DNA from: Cardiocondyla obscurior
Lineage: Eukaryota; Arthropoda; Insecta; Hymenoptera; Formicidae
Reading direction: 5' to 3'
Assembly (NCBI RefSeq): GCF_019399895.1
Contig: NC_091874.1
Span: 1,924,501-1,988,500, forward strand
DNA: 64,000 nt
The notes under the pieces were generated by a model that worked only from the letters and a program-made list of their open reading frames with translations, had not been told where the DNA came from and did no database searches. Numbering within the stretch: the first letter of the stretch is position 1; every line of letters begins with the position of its first letter. Made by a program: the position numbers and the translations under genes. Shown here in pieces: positions 24,611 to 38,100 of the stretch.

Positions 24611-26566
24611 ATTTTCTGCAAAACAATTAAACCATTAAACGCACGTTACGTACGACATATAAAATTACAGTTGCTTCTCATTTACATCAAAGTTGAGATA
24701 ATTTTTACATCTGACGTCATTCTATCTTCTTTTATCATTCATTAAACAACAAAGGATACATTTTGGTGTAAATTTAGCATATTACTACTGTAAACGCGAC
24801 ACCCTTCGACACAAAACCCCAGTGCCACGCCTGGTTATCACGAAATAATGGTTCATATATGAATTATATATGACATTTACATACAAACGTAAATAATTAT
24901 ACGTCACATTAAACATGCAATCATTTATAATTCCATACACTTATACAAGGTGTCATACATAATTATGCACGAGTCACTTTTTCACGGGAGCTGATTGTTA
25001 CAAGCATGAATGAGGCTTAGACTTTCTCAAAGACCCTGTGATGGGCCCATACAAACTCTCAAGCAAAGCACTGAGTTACGGTAACCCACGGCAAATTCCA
25101 AAAGTCAAGACTTAAGTCTTTCGGTCTCTGTAGAATATTTCTAACTTCTCCTCAGTCCCCGGCGTGTCAATCTAAACGCATGCTTCAAATCTGGAGCATT
25201 AGATCCTAATTAAGACGTAAACAAAGAGAGTGGCCAGGAATGCCAGAATATTTTCACTTGAGACTCGATTAACTTTGCACTCACCTACGTTTCCCGGTTG
25301 CTAATGTATCTCTAACGAAATGACTCGACACTTCGGAGATAACGCTATCAGCACTCCCACCGCCAGCTAGATACAGCGAAGCGAGTCAAGCTGTCAACAT
25401 CAAGCAGACGCCGGTGCGGCGCTGGACCACGCTGATCTGATCTCTGTAGCCTCCAATGACTCCGGTCTCTAGTCTCCGGCTACTTGGGTCTCCCAAGTTG
25501 GGAGATCCACGCGCTAACGCCCTCTCGGCGTACGGTGCAACGTGGAAGGAAAGAGCGGCTTTCAAGCGGCTTTTAAACGGCCGATTGGAGAATCGTAGAT
25601 AGCGAAGAAGGCGGGTACGATCACGCGCGGAAAAGGTCACGGATGATAGATTCCGCGAGAAGTTACAAAACCGACGCCTTGCGTTATAAATCCGGATAAA
25701 TGGCTTCTGAAGTAACCGCGCGATGACACGGCGTTATATTGAAACGCATGTTTATCGGAATGGGGGACTTAATTTTATCTCGCTTCTCGGCTGCCGCGTG
25801 CGATATCGCGCGAACGGGCCGGTCGAAGGTGCTCCCCGATTGTCAAAATAACAAAATTAAATCTTCCACGGCGATTAAGTCATATCAGATAATACGGCCA
25901 CGTCCGGTGAAAACGAATTCGAGCTCTTATCTGTGCAATTTCGTATCGTGTTATTAACTTTAATTATTAAAAACGTGGATTCCGCCTCCCGTTGACGATT
26001 TGCCGGGTTATTTGCTACCGGACGGCAATTTTTCTAAAGGTGGAAAATAATGTAGGTACTTAATATTATGACGCGCGTGGTTAATCGAGCTTCGCCGCAA
26101 GTAATTATTAAACGTATAATGAATTACGTTAAGTCGATCGGTCAGCCGATCGAAACGATCGCGGTGGCTCGCGATTAGCAGGAAAATGGATAACGCTTGC
26201 ATTTACGCGTGGTAATTTTTTCCTTTATTTACAAATAGTCGATAATCGTATAATGTACTCGGTAACAAAATTACATTGCACATATACAGAATTATCGTTA
26301 GCACTAAGGCAAGAACTGAATTAACAATATGTATCGCGTTCGCACGAGAAAACCCGTTCTAATCGGACACAGCATGTACATGTGTATGTGTGTGTATATA
26401 TATGTGTGAGTGTGTGTTTTTTTTATGTGTGTGGAATCTCCTTAAGATATCAGTCGTGAAATTTACATGACAACGTTCGTCCTTCCTTTCTTTAAGCACA
26501 ATTTTTTAATCACTACATCGATAAAAGAGAGAAATTAAGCGTTCAACGTAAAAGGAGAGTCCATCG
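24611..26566. other. Sply upstream region
   Basis: This should hold the Sply promoter and 5' UTR. A CG-rich block at about 25.25-25.95 kb is the best candidate for the transcription start area, but I see no TATA box or clear 5' exon. No protein-coding gene is supportable. A TG/TA-rich microsatellite lies near 26.39-26.42 kb. Confidence 0.5.
26385..26423. repeat. TG/TA microsatellite
   Basis: Alternating TG and TA dinucleotides (tgtatgtgtgtgtatatata and similar) run for about 40 bases with small interruptions. Confidence 0.7.
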
Positions 26567-26870
26567 TACACTGTAAAAAAAGAAACTATGTAAATTACCC
26601 ACTGTAATGGATGTAAAATGGATGTAAAGTTACGCTGTAAAAAATTCAGCGGGTCAGCGCGAACATTAGCTACAAAAATTTCATTTTTAATCACACAAAT
26701 GTAGTAATTTATATAATTTTGCTTGTAATTTTTATAAAATTGCATTCAGTTGTTTTTTCATTTTTTTAATATATATTCGCATAATTCATAATCCTTACGA
26801 TCTCTGTAAGTTCACCGAATTTGCACAGGGTAATTTTACATTTATCGTGGGTACAATTTTTTACAGTGTA
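26567..26870. mobile_element. MITE-like element with 14-bp terminal inverted repeats
   Basis: The left end is TACACTGTAAAAAA (26567-26580) and the right end is its exact reverse complement (26857-26870), so the element is about 304 bp. Just inside the ends the arms still resemble each other (GTAAATTACCC on the left, GTAAAATTACCC when the right end is reversed). The interior has no open frame of note and is AT-rich, unlike the CG-rich flanks. This fits a non-autonomous DNA transposon. If the outer TA is a target duplication, it would point to a Tc1/mariner-type origin, but that is inference. Confidence 0.65.
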
Positions 26871-29122
26871 ATCTGGGTTAAGCTAGAAAAGCTAGGCCGA
26901 GTAGTACGGAACGCATTCGGTTGTCCGTCCTACAAAGAATAGATAGAGAGATAAGTTGGAATTGTGTTCGTTTAACGCGAATCCTTCTCCCTCTTCTCGT
27001 CCGGTCCACGTTACAGCTTAGGAAATCACGAAAATAACGACGAGCTGCAGCCGGGAGATACGCCATACGAATCGATCGCTGGACCTCGAGTGCTAATCAC
27101 CGCGCGTCAAGCAGGCCGTTTCGAATGCAAATACAGGCATTCTATTCACTGGCGTCGAATTCGCGCGATTTCCGCACGGTGAAAAAAGCATTTTACATTT
27201 ATGCGAAACTGGATTCAGCATCCCGAACGTCCGCGACGCACAGACAGAGGATTTACGTGCCAATCAAAATGTAGCGTGGCGCAAAAACGATTCGAAATTA
27301 TCTCCCGGATTTTCGTCAGCCCGATCGGTCGATTCGACGTTTCCTTTTTAACTCTGTCTGACCTCGAAATTTTTTTTTTAGGTCTCAGCAAGCGACTGGC
27401 TACGTTTCTCATGCGATCTCAGGATTCCCGGCACTCACGTACATTAAAGTAGCCTGATGTTACGATTACGCGACTTATGGTGAGGAATTTAAGGGCAACA
27501 GCAAGGGCGACTAGAAAAAACGGATCAACCTGGCGTACGACCTATCGCCTTGCATTTCGACGATCACCCGGGCGAGGATGGTTCTAATAAAAGGCTGTCG
27601 CCGACATCGCTCTCGTGAGAGTGAGGCGTCGCGAATACGAAAGTACAAACGCAGCGTAACTCGATATAAACTAGCGTCGATGATTTGATAACGAGACACC
27701 TGAACGTCCGAGTACTCGAGATGGTGGTACTTTACGATCGAGATAACCGAGTGCTCGTGCGATTATTCATATATTTCGAATACTCGAACGTTTGACAGCT
27801 GGACACGCGATTACTTTGTCTTTGGTGCTCAGGTACTAGGACATTCAGGCATCAGCTTTATAAAGACATCTGAAGGAAATGTCTCAAGCTGCTTGCAGCT
27901 TCACGTCTTAAAAACAATTAGGAAAATCTTGAGCCTCTTTACGCGCTACGACAGTCTCGCGTTGTTGTCGGTGACTTGCATAACGGTGACGGGAAAGGAG
28001 AGAGCGTTACAATCCGTGCTACACATTGTTCGCGATAAAGTCACCTCTCCATCCCTTTTACTTCGGACGCCCCTCTCGTCACACGGAGCTCGAGCGCGGA
28101 ATTATACGCTAATAGTGGCGATCTTCTACCCTAATAGGCCTGACGTCGATCGCGTTTGCGCGACGCGAACTCGACGAAGTGACCATCACGGTGGCCTTGC
28201 GATTAGGATTAAGTATTACAGACGACCTTTATCTCGCTGCATACACTCGCATCTACACGCGCATACTTTCGCTCTGACCCCTTTCGATCTCTGTCCTTAG
28301 GATTAGTCTGCCCTGTTATCATTAATGGCGGAGACCACGTTACAGGCCGGACGTCAAATGTTACGTTAATTTAATCATCGTTATTATTATATCATTATTA
28401 TTAATATCATTATCGTTACTATTATTATCGTTATTTCCACCATACGCGTTAAGAAACATTTAATTGAACAACATGAAACCCTCGCCCCGCGCGTGCGAGT
28501 CTGTCAATATATAGTATATGTATATAAAATTCGAATGCACACCCGGCGGACCGCAAAAATGAACGAGGTGAATCTTTAACAGCGTCGCTCCAACGTAGAC
28601 TCCAACGTGTCGCATAAACTATACAAAAATGAGCGCTCGAAGTTGGGAGGAAACGAAATATTTTGGACGGTACGACGAAAAAGCGTTCAACGAAACGTTA
28701 CATAGGCTGCCGCAAAATCTTTGTGTTCCGCTCAAATTCAAATCGCTCGCAACTGCATCCGCGCGAATTAGCACATGCCACTTGGCCCATTGCACATCGA
28801 ATCGCCCGCTTCACACTGTCAACCTTCGGCTACGAATGCGATCCTCTTCGCAGTTTAGAAACTACGGCGGGTTAGTTGGATGGCATCGTCAAAAAGCTTC
28901 CGGAATACGTTTTCACCGATCCGTCGTGAGTGGCGAACCAATCCCGCGCGATCGTGGCGACGAAGACCCTCGTAAACTTTCATTTTCGTTTGTTAAGAAC
29001 CGAGCTCTTCCTCGATTCGCAAACGCGCATCTTTGAACATCTTCATATGCGGCGGGGACATTCTGCGGCTGCTCGTTATCCTTCATCATACAGCTTACAT
29101 TAGACTTGCCGGAGAGCGACAG
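26871..29122. other. Downstream flank of TULP4
   Basis: This is probably TULP4 3' UTR and intergenic DNA. The open frames here (for example one of 135 codons at 28629-29036) lack family resemblance and splice context. I see no canonical AATAAA on the minus strand close to the TULP4 stop. ATTAAA variants occur near 28366 and 28456, so the transcript end is unclear. Confidence 0.45.
28368..28440. repeat. ATT/ATC trinucleotide-like microsatellite
   Basis: Runs of TTA/TCATTA/TCGTTA units fill about 70 bases, for example cgttattattatatcattat. This is simple sequence with interruptions. Confidence 0.7.
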
Positions 29123-32100
29123 TTACTTAAGCCGTTGCGTGACGTTCGCGAGGGCGACGGCGAATGCCTGCAGTGCGCTGAACGGGTATTGGAAATCCAA
29201 CGTGTACGCGTTACCGTCTATTCTTCCGAACTGCATCACCTGCAATTGAACGATGTTTTACACGTGCAATTTAACGAAGGAAGAGCAAGCGGACGCGGTT
29301 AATCTTACCTGCCTACCCCTGAACTCAATCTGAAAGTTTTTAGCGCTTTCTTGAGTCACTCGGCCGCCGAAATCGAGCTGGTACACTTGGCTGGACTCGT
29401 TCCACATGGGCGCTTTGTTATGCATCACCAATTGTGCGTCGCGCCTTATCGCTTCCGCCTTGGAACCAGAAATTCCTATTCCCCTTTGCTTCAGCTGTAA
29501 ACATTATCTATCGATATAGTTTGCCGAGGCTTTTTGAGTATAGTATACATATATGTCTTTATCGAATACGACTCTCCGTTGAGAGCGAAAAATATGCAGA
29601 CCTTCTGACGTAGTTGAGCTTTCTGGAATGTTTCTAGATCCCGATAACTCGCCGTTGACGAATCATCTTGAAGGAGCCCTTCTTCGTCCGAGCTCTCACC
29701 GCGACTCTTTCTCATTCTTCTGTTTAACAACGGACTTGACAAAAGTCTCCTTCGAATCGGAGAGGCCGACGCTGGTCTTTTGCCTTTTTTAGATGGTGCC
29801 GGACTACTAGGCGAGCTCCTCGGTAATCTGTGAAAATTATTGAATTATTATCTGGCTGTAATTAATAACGAGTCTAATGTATTACCTTGATGATGGACGG
29901 GGGGAAGGAGGCGGCAGGGAATGATTATCATCGAAATCGCGAAGTCTCGCGGCAAGACCGTCGAGCGAGGAAGCGAAGGATCCACTCGGACTTGAGCCTC
30001 TGAAACGCAGAATTAGTTTGTTACTTAAAACTGCTTAGAAAGAATTTTTTTTTTCTCATTAATTTTATTTTATTTTTAATTGCTTACTTGACGGGAGATG
30101 CAGTCGCCTCTAACTGGCTTGACTTTTCTTTAGTTTGAGGCTCGCGAACGATTTTACTTTCGTTGCTTTCTTCGTGTTTATCGGCTGGCTCACGCGACTC
30201 GGTTTTCGGCGATTCTGTTGATTTGTTGTGCTCCGCCACGCTATCCTCGACGACTTCGGAGTTTGTCGGCCCCGTTACCTCTTCCACGTGTTCTGGCAAT
30301 TGCGGCGGCGACGATATCTGTTCGTTACTTGGAAATATATCGCTGGAATCGAGACTCTTAGACTTGCCGCAATTGCGAAGCCTGGGCGGTTTCGAGCTCG
30401 GCTGGCTTACGTCGTGTTGGGGCTTGGCCCTTTTCCGCCGCTTCGTTTTCCGCGACACCAACACCAGCCTTTTGTTCGGCGCATCTTTGCGCAGCATTCG
30501 TAGGGCCACGTCGCACGGGACTAACTGGGCGTCCACCAAGTCCAGGTATCCGACGCTACAGCTGCGAACTATCGAGTCATTCGAGCACACCGGGCCGATG
30601 CTGATAACCGTCGAGGTTCTGTGAACGCCTCTTACCGATGCCTCTGCTTCCTCGCGAGCCTCGTCGTCACTGAATCGCATTAAATCCTCATCAAGCTTAA
30701 CGTTACCGGTAGTCCCGGTGTTTACGTAACCGGGATTTGTTTTCCCGTAGCACGCATGGCACTTGGGGTCTTTGTGCTTAGAGAAACACTGCGAACACGA
30801 CGAGCTGAAGCATTGATCGATGTTCTCCGGGAACTGATAGGAACACGCCGGCGAAATTACACCGTGTATGCCGTTTTTGTTAAGACCTAAGCTCGAGGCT
30901 TGCCCGGGTTGAGAGCCATTTAACGGCGTCGCACTCGACGCTCCGGTATTTTGATTATTCTTACTATGTACAAAACTATGAGCGCTCGACGATATCGCGG
31001 CCGGGCTGCCGCTGACCGGATGCGGCGTGGGTAAAACGTTGCTTGCGCACCCCGTGTTACTTAGACCGTTATGGTATACGGTTTGCGCCGAGGAACAGTC
31101 GACGCCGCTCTCCAGGCCGTTGACAGTTGGGCCCTGGGAGATATATCGACTGCTCGACGCCTCCGTATTCAGGGCCTGACCGTTTTGCATCGACACGGAG
31201 ATAATGCTCGCCACGCAGGCCGACGTCAGGCACGATTTGTCATCTTGCGAGATTTGATTGAGCTTATTATTTTCCAATTCCTTCTTTGTCGGCATGCCCG
31301 CTTGCTGGTCCGCGAGGGCGTTCTTCATCCTCTGAATGCTACTGGTGTAGTCCGCCCCCGCGTTCGAGGTCGCTATTAACGTTTGTGTGGGCGCCACCGC
31401 GTTTTTCGGCGACTGCAGAGCCGGCACGTCGCAACACCTCGGCGGATTGTGCCGCGGCGGTGTCCGATAGGTGTTCGTAGGAGCGTTTCTAATATTCTCG
31501 TACAAATTTCCCATATCCTGCAGGTCCACGTACGGCACGTACTCGTTCTCGTAGGTCTCAATTTTTCCGAGCGACGTGGGTAGCGCCTCCGACGCCAGGA
31601 ACTGATTAGAAATTTGTGAAACTTGAGATTTCGGCCGGTTCGGATGGTTCAGTCGAGCATTTCGAGGTGTCATCGGCGCGATCGGCGGTGGCTGCGCCTC
31701 CGGAGTGGCACGCGAGCTCGCCTCCTGGTACGACTCCTCCTCGTCCTCGGAGAACAAATTAGGATTAAACGTCGGGTCCGGACCTGCATTGAAAAATTAT
31801 CATTCTCAGCTTATCGAGCTCTTATGAGTGAAGAAGAAAGAGTCACGCGACCGAATCGATTGTCACAAATTACCAGAGGGCAGGTCGTCCCGCAGCTCCG
31901 TCATCACGAGCGTCATTTGCCTGGGTTGTAGGTGCAGCAGCGACGTTCGATACGTTACCTGACCTAGGTTGGCGGGGACCGAATCCGTCAGGCCGTGAAA
32001 CTTGAATTTCGTGCCCCAGATGTTCGACGTTACCTCGACCAGCCTCGCGTGCTACGAGCAGATACGCCCCCGTTAGAAATATCCGCGACAACGCGCGCGC

Positions 32101-35100
32101 GGTCACGCGACCAGGCGTACGCTCCCTTTGATACTAAAGAATCGTCGCTGTCTGCGCGCGGCATGCGATTAATCAATCGTAATGACGTCGGGAGATACAA
32201 AGCCGCGATTGCATATACGAAGTGTTTAATACGAGAGAGAGAAAGAGAGAAGAGAGGGAGAACATTGTATACCTCCGGCAACGTGTCCACGTAAGAGAGA
32301 TCGTTGAGCTTTTCCTCTCGATCTGCCGCGTCGTCGCCCGTCCTCTCCTCTCGTCTCTTGCGATGCTTCTTTCTGTACCGGGGCGAGCCGCACAGATCCG
32401 CGGTGTCCCTCTCGGTGTCTGAGCCGTCGCTGTACGACGGACACTGCGACATGTCGTCGTATACCTGCAGAGTCTCCTGGCTCTGCGGATCGAATATCAC
32501 GAACTCCGGCCGGATTTTGCTAGTCCGCCTGCCTTTCAAGAGCGGTACCAGGCCGCCCAGATACTCGAGATACAGCGTGTAACACGGCACGGGCTCCACC
32601 GCGTGCCTGAGCATAGTGCAGTGCAACCGGCTGCCTCCCGGCGGCGGCCTCGACACAAAACGTCGCAGTTCTCTGGGCTCCGGCACCGAGCACCTGAAAA
32701 AGAATCCACGCATCTAGAGTCAGAACACGTCTCGCTACTTAGTTTTTTTTTTTTTTTTTTTTTTTTTTGAATATGTTAAGAGTTGTTTTACCGAATTGTA
32801 TTAGCGAAAAGGGCGGCCACTGACGCCCTCAGTCGCGGCGGTAACGGAAGATGCTGAACGTTGGATTCCCTCGTGAGAGCCGCTCTTACTGCCAGTCGCG
32901 ATAGTAATTGGAGCGAGCCGACCCTTCTGCAAAGAAAGAGAAAAAAAAAAACACGATACAATTACTTGTGTAAATTTGTGGCGGTCACGTCAGTGAGTAG
33001 GGAAGAGAGTGAAAAATCACCTGGAGACCCATGCGGCGTGAACGCGTGCCCCGGTCGCCACGAAGAGCCGCCTGTCGTTGTGTCCCCAAGTCAGCGCCGA
33101 TACAGGACACTAATCATAAGAAATACAACGTCGATTAATGCAAGTTGTTCTAACAAATTTATTTATCAGGTAAACACATATTTATCTTAATTTTGTTTTT
33201 TTATGAATAAAGAAAGACACGTTTTTATGTAATAGATGAATTTATCAAGAAGTTAGGACAGAAGTTGGAACAGTTTCAATCTTATAAAGTGCCAGGCCGT
33301 AAAGAGACCGGCGTAGAACGTACTTGCGTGTACGGAATCTCTGTGGTGTACACAAGGGTCCCGTTGACGGAATAGAACTTGAGGAGGTTTGTATACTCTT
33401 GTGAGCTTCCCTGGTCAGTCGGTTCTTTCGTGCCGGCGATGGCCAACAGCTTCCTCGAGTTGCTCCACTCGGCGTGCAAGGGCGGCCTCAGGTTGCTGCG
33501 TATCGTGATCGGCGACACGTCGTCGAACGACCGCAGCATGACGATATTACCGTCGGCCAGGCAGACGGCGAGCACGTAATTCCGGTCATCTGCGCTTGCA
33601 CATACGTTATTAACGAATTAACAAACAATCAACGCTAATCAATTCTTGATAATCGCTAAAAGGAATAGAAAACAAAATAATATATTTAATTTGACGTTGA
33701 ACTTTGTATTATTTTGAGTCTCTTATCTTTTTTACAGGTCAAGCACGTTGGATCGAGAGCCCGGAAGCCGTGATCGAGTACCTTTCTGAGATCGGTCGCA
33801 CGTCTCGTCTTCTTCCATCGTGAACTTCTCGGCGCTCCAGGCCATCGACGTGACTCCGGCCGCTAGTTGCACCTCCGACACCATGGCCCCGTGAACGTCC
33901 ATAACGATTAACTGGCCCGCGGTCGTCCCGAAATAGACCTATTGTCGTGGAACAACAGGGGTAAGTGATGTCATTTTTCATCATATTTTTCCTGCCGACG
34001 GCGACGACGCGATGACTGTCCTCCGCCGACGGAAGGAGGGCTTCTAACTCGCGCTCGCTCGCCGTCGAGAATGATTGAGCGTGCAACGATTTAATATCGA
34101 GAGTGCTTCTTGTTAACCCTCAAGTGGACCACTGGGTTACGGTAATTCGAGACGATTTTTAAACATTAGAATTTTTTACCGTTTTGTTTGAAAAAGAAAA
34201 AAAGAGAAATGCTTTAAAATTGATGACATTAATACTCCCGCAGAGATAAATTCCCAAATCGATACTGGAAAATTAATACTGAAAGTTATTTTAAATATTA
34301 TTTTGAATATTGAGAGCATTACTGTTAAGTATTTAAATGATTTAAATAAATTAAAAAATTAAATAAGTGAGAAAAAATAAAATAATTAAATGTAATTTAG
34401 TATATTAATAATTTTTAATATTTATTTGGCGTTAATTTAGAATTTTTTTTACAAGAGTAGGTTTCAAAATGTAGGCAAATAAAAGTAGCGAAATGGAAAG
34501 AAAAGTAGAAATAAAGCCAATATGCCATTTGAGAGTTAAAATGGTACATCGGCATATCGTACTTCACGCCCGATGTACGATTCAAGCTTGACCCGTGTCA
34601 CTGTTTGTCACGTCACAGCTAGTCTTCGGCTGCTTTCTTTTTAAAAAACACAAATCGATACAGAATAACACCCTCAAACACGGTTTGCTACGCTTAAGTT
34701 AAACGTAATAAACATAAATATTTCTATTACATTTATAATATATTATAAAAAGTTTTATCGTTATTTTAAATACCGTTTTAATCAAAAAGTTAACTTGGTA
34801 CGTTCGAAATAAAAAAAAAGGATTAAAAGTAAAAAAAAAACGAAAAAAAAGAATTAAACAACTAGAAACAATCGCGTTCTGTGGTCAAAAACACCCTTTA
34901 ACTTTCCTCTTTAGCAAAGTCGAAGAATATTTATTAAATCTAAATCAAACTCTAAAGCAAGAGCAGCCTTCTAATGATAATATTTGGCAGTGGCGATCGA
35001 TTCGCGTTGAAGCTTCAAATTTATTCCTCACGTCTTTTCAGACGTTAATGAGCCTAAACGCTTACTAATCAGTACACCTCTCTCGATTAATCTCCCCTAC

Positions 35101-38100
35101 GCCGAATATAACGAACTCATAACCGGGAAATCACGAGTGGTCCTTTACAAAAGCTTTCGAACCTGCTGATCGTCCGGGGTCCAAATGCCGCAAGTTATCG
35201 TCGCTTTGTCGTTGAGCATTGACGACCAGTACCTCTGTCCGGCGACGCTCCCAACCAGCACAAAGCCGTCCTGCAATAAAACATCGTATTCTCGGCAAAC
35301 GGTCCTCCGCAGAAAACGTGTGAGCCGCATTTATGACGAGGGTCGTAAATAAGCACATAAAGTTCTAAAGTCCGAGGCGCATCCCCCGGCACATTGAATG
35401 GAACGTTCCTTCTCTCTAAACTACGCTCGTGCGCGCCAATAAAAATGTAACAAATCAATGTTCCACGGACGCGCATATTTTTTTAATAAAACTTCCGTTT
35501 GATTAAAAAAGAGCCGGGGCGACCTTTTCTCTTTTTCTGCGCATTGGAACGACGGTTGGAGGAGGGTCGTGTTCGAGGAGAGAGGAGGAAATCACGGTAG
35601 GGAGGTGAAATAATGTTGACCGACTCACCCTGTAGCATATAAGGGCCATGCGACCGTCGTGGGACCAGGAGAAGTGCGTGACAGGTGTGTTTCTGTCGTT
35701 GATTAATTCTATGCTCCATCGTCCGTCGTACTTGATCCAGACGAAGATCACCCCCGAGCTGTCGCACGAGGCCAACTTTTGGTAAGGCTCGTTCCATTTC
35801 ACGAGTATCACCTGCAGGCAGACGAAACAAGCCGCACGAATTAGACCTGTGGTTATGCTGATCCGCGGATAAATCGCGAGCCGTGATCGAATTTTCGACG
35901 GGCTACTGTCGGCGCGCCGTTCACCAGGTGTTTTCAATTTTCCATCAATTTCCTCCGCGAAGGCGGCTCGACTTTAACGCGCCAGCTTTAACATACCGCT
36001 GTAAATTGATCCACGGTATTTCGTCTTGAGTCTGTAATTAATTTCATGGGCTTTAATTAAGCGCGGCCTAAACCCAAGCCTTAATTAGCGTTAATTTCCT
36101 CGACGAAAACTTTTCACTCTTAATCAAAAAACCAAATAATATTATACATATTTATATATATATTTTTTTTTCTTTGGTAAATGTTAAATAATTAAAATAA
36201 CTTAATTGATCGATTGATTCGGAATAAAATTTACGGCTCGCGCTATTGTTCGCGAGATAATTCCGATCGGAAGTCGCGTTCTGGCTCCGTTGGCTCAAAT
36301 GCGTGACTTCGTCAGGCATCCTGGAGGATTCAGAGAGATTAAAGCGAGAAAGGTAATCGTGAGTGTTTGAAGAGACCAGACCACTCCGTCAAGAGTGGCA
36401 ATCGCGACCCTCGCTTTGCCTCGCGCCGTCGTTGGCGACCCGGGGGTAAGTTTCACATGGGGTGAAATCGCGGGTACGTGCGAGACGTCCACGCCGGTGT
36501 CATTGCTCCATCCTCGATCGATTGCTTTCCATTGCGTACGCGGTGCCTGTATTTTTATCGCGCCGATACGGCAAATAGAAGTTTATCGGAAAATTAATTC
36601 ATTGACTAAAATTGTTAAGTAAAACGGCTGAACCTATCAGCGACTATTTATACCCTCGAATGCGTCTTGCATAATCTACGATTACGCAACATGGCAAATA
36701 AAACTCGTCAAATTTAACATTCGTCAATTTCGAAAAACATCCGCGGTGCCAAGTTTTAATTTTGGAATTATTTTACGAAACAACGACGATTTCCTTTCTC
36801 TTGAAAAATCGTAATAAAATTAAAACAAATCTCTTTTTTTTCTCTCTCGATTTACCTTCTATTATTTTTTTTTCTCCCCCCGGACTTTTGAAATGCACGA
36901 CAGATTAATTTCCCTGTTCGTAAAGCTTTGATCGACCGCTCGGTATTGTTCGAGGGACGGAAAGTGCGGATGGAGTCACGCCGAGGGTGAGCTGCGAAAA
37001 ATGAGAAGGAGGATACCGTACGTGACGAGAGTGCCGACAAGTTGAACACGTGTGCGTCGACCCCTCGCCACGTACACACTCGCGCATCCACCTGCGTATA
37101 AAGATTCGAAAAGTTATCGATGCCTTTGCAAAACAACTTGCAGAGCGTAAGAAATTTTCTGCCACGTGTCGTGAAACTAAATCACTTTATAATGGATTAA
37201 TCTACAGATTGGCGCAAAGTTTCTTTCCTCGGAATTGTCCCTTTTCGAAACGTACGAGAAGATAGGGGGTCTCAATGGTCGTAATAACGCCAGAAATCAT
37301 TTTTCTCGGATGTTAATAAAGTATAAGACGTAACGTCGCCTTGAAAGAAAAATACACTTACTCTTGCGCTAGACTATAATTTTATGATACTCCACAAACC
37401 ACAAATATAATAGAGTCCATTACATTTATTAGTTTAAAATATTATAAAATTACAGTTGGGGTCAAAAGTAGCCTATCATTACGAAAATTATAAAGGCCGT
37501 GGGTTAATTCTATATCGGTTTTGAAACGGTGTATTAGATTGGAGAGAGGAATTTCCGTGGCGAGTGCCCGAGAAAGTTTTCTCTTTTGTGATTTTAAGCG
37601 GGAGTCTATCGCGTGGAATTTCGCCGTAGTGGACGAAATTGCGTTACAATAAGCCGGCCCCGCTTGATAGGAATAAACGGAATTTTCCGCGCGCGGCATC
37701 CTGCAGACGCAATAAAATCTGTCCGGGGGTTCGTTGTAAATTGCAGGGACATGATCGTGCGAGAAAGTCCGGGAATAGCGGAGATAGCGCGAGCCTGCTG
37801 ATCGATAAGGAAAGCCCCGTAAGGCCGCATCGGATTTTCTCGCGTTGCACACTGCGAGGGGAAAGAAAAAAGAACTGTTTTCGATCGCAGACTTGATAAA
37901 ATTTCCATTGACTAATATGTCTACCGCAATTATATTTATTTGTGACTTAATCATATTTGCCGTTAAAAGTATTATAAAATTATAGTTGCTCCTGAATTTC
38001 TCTTGGCGCAAACTGACGCGGCGCATCTATTTTCGGCTGCTCGCTCCCTCGAAATTATATTCCGCGACGGAGCGCAGGGTGGAATTATCAGCTTTTATGC

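Noticed and set aside
30163..31583. Multiple plus-strand frames opposite TULP4 exon 11
   Set aside because: They are shadows of the long conserved-frame exon on the other strand.
37442..38026. 194-codon minus-strand frame in TULP4 intron 2
   Set aside because: It runs straight through two palindromic repeat copies (37.4 and 37.9 kb), so its openness is a by-product of repeat DNA.
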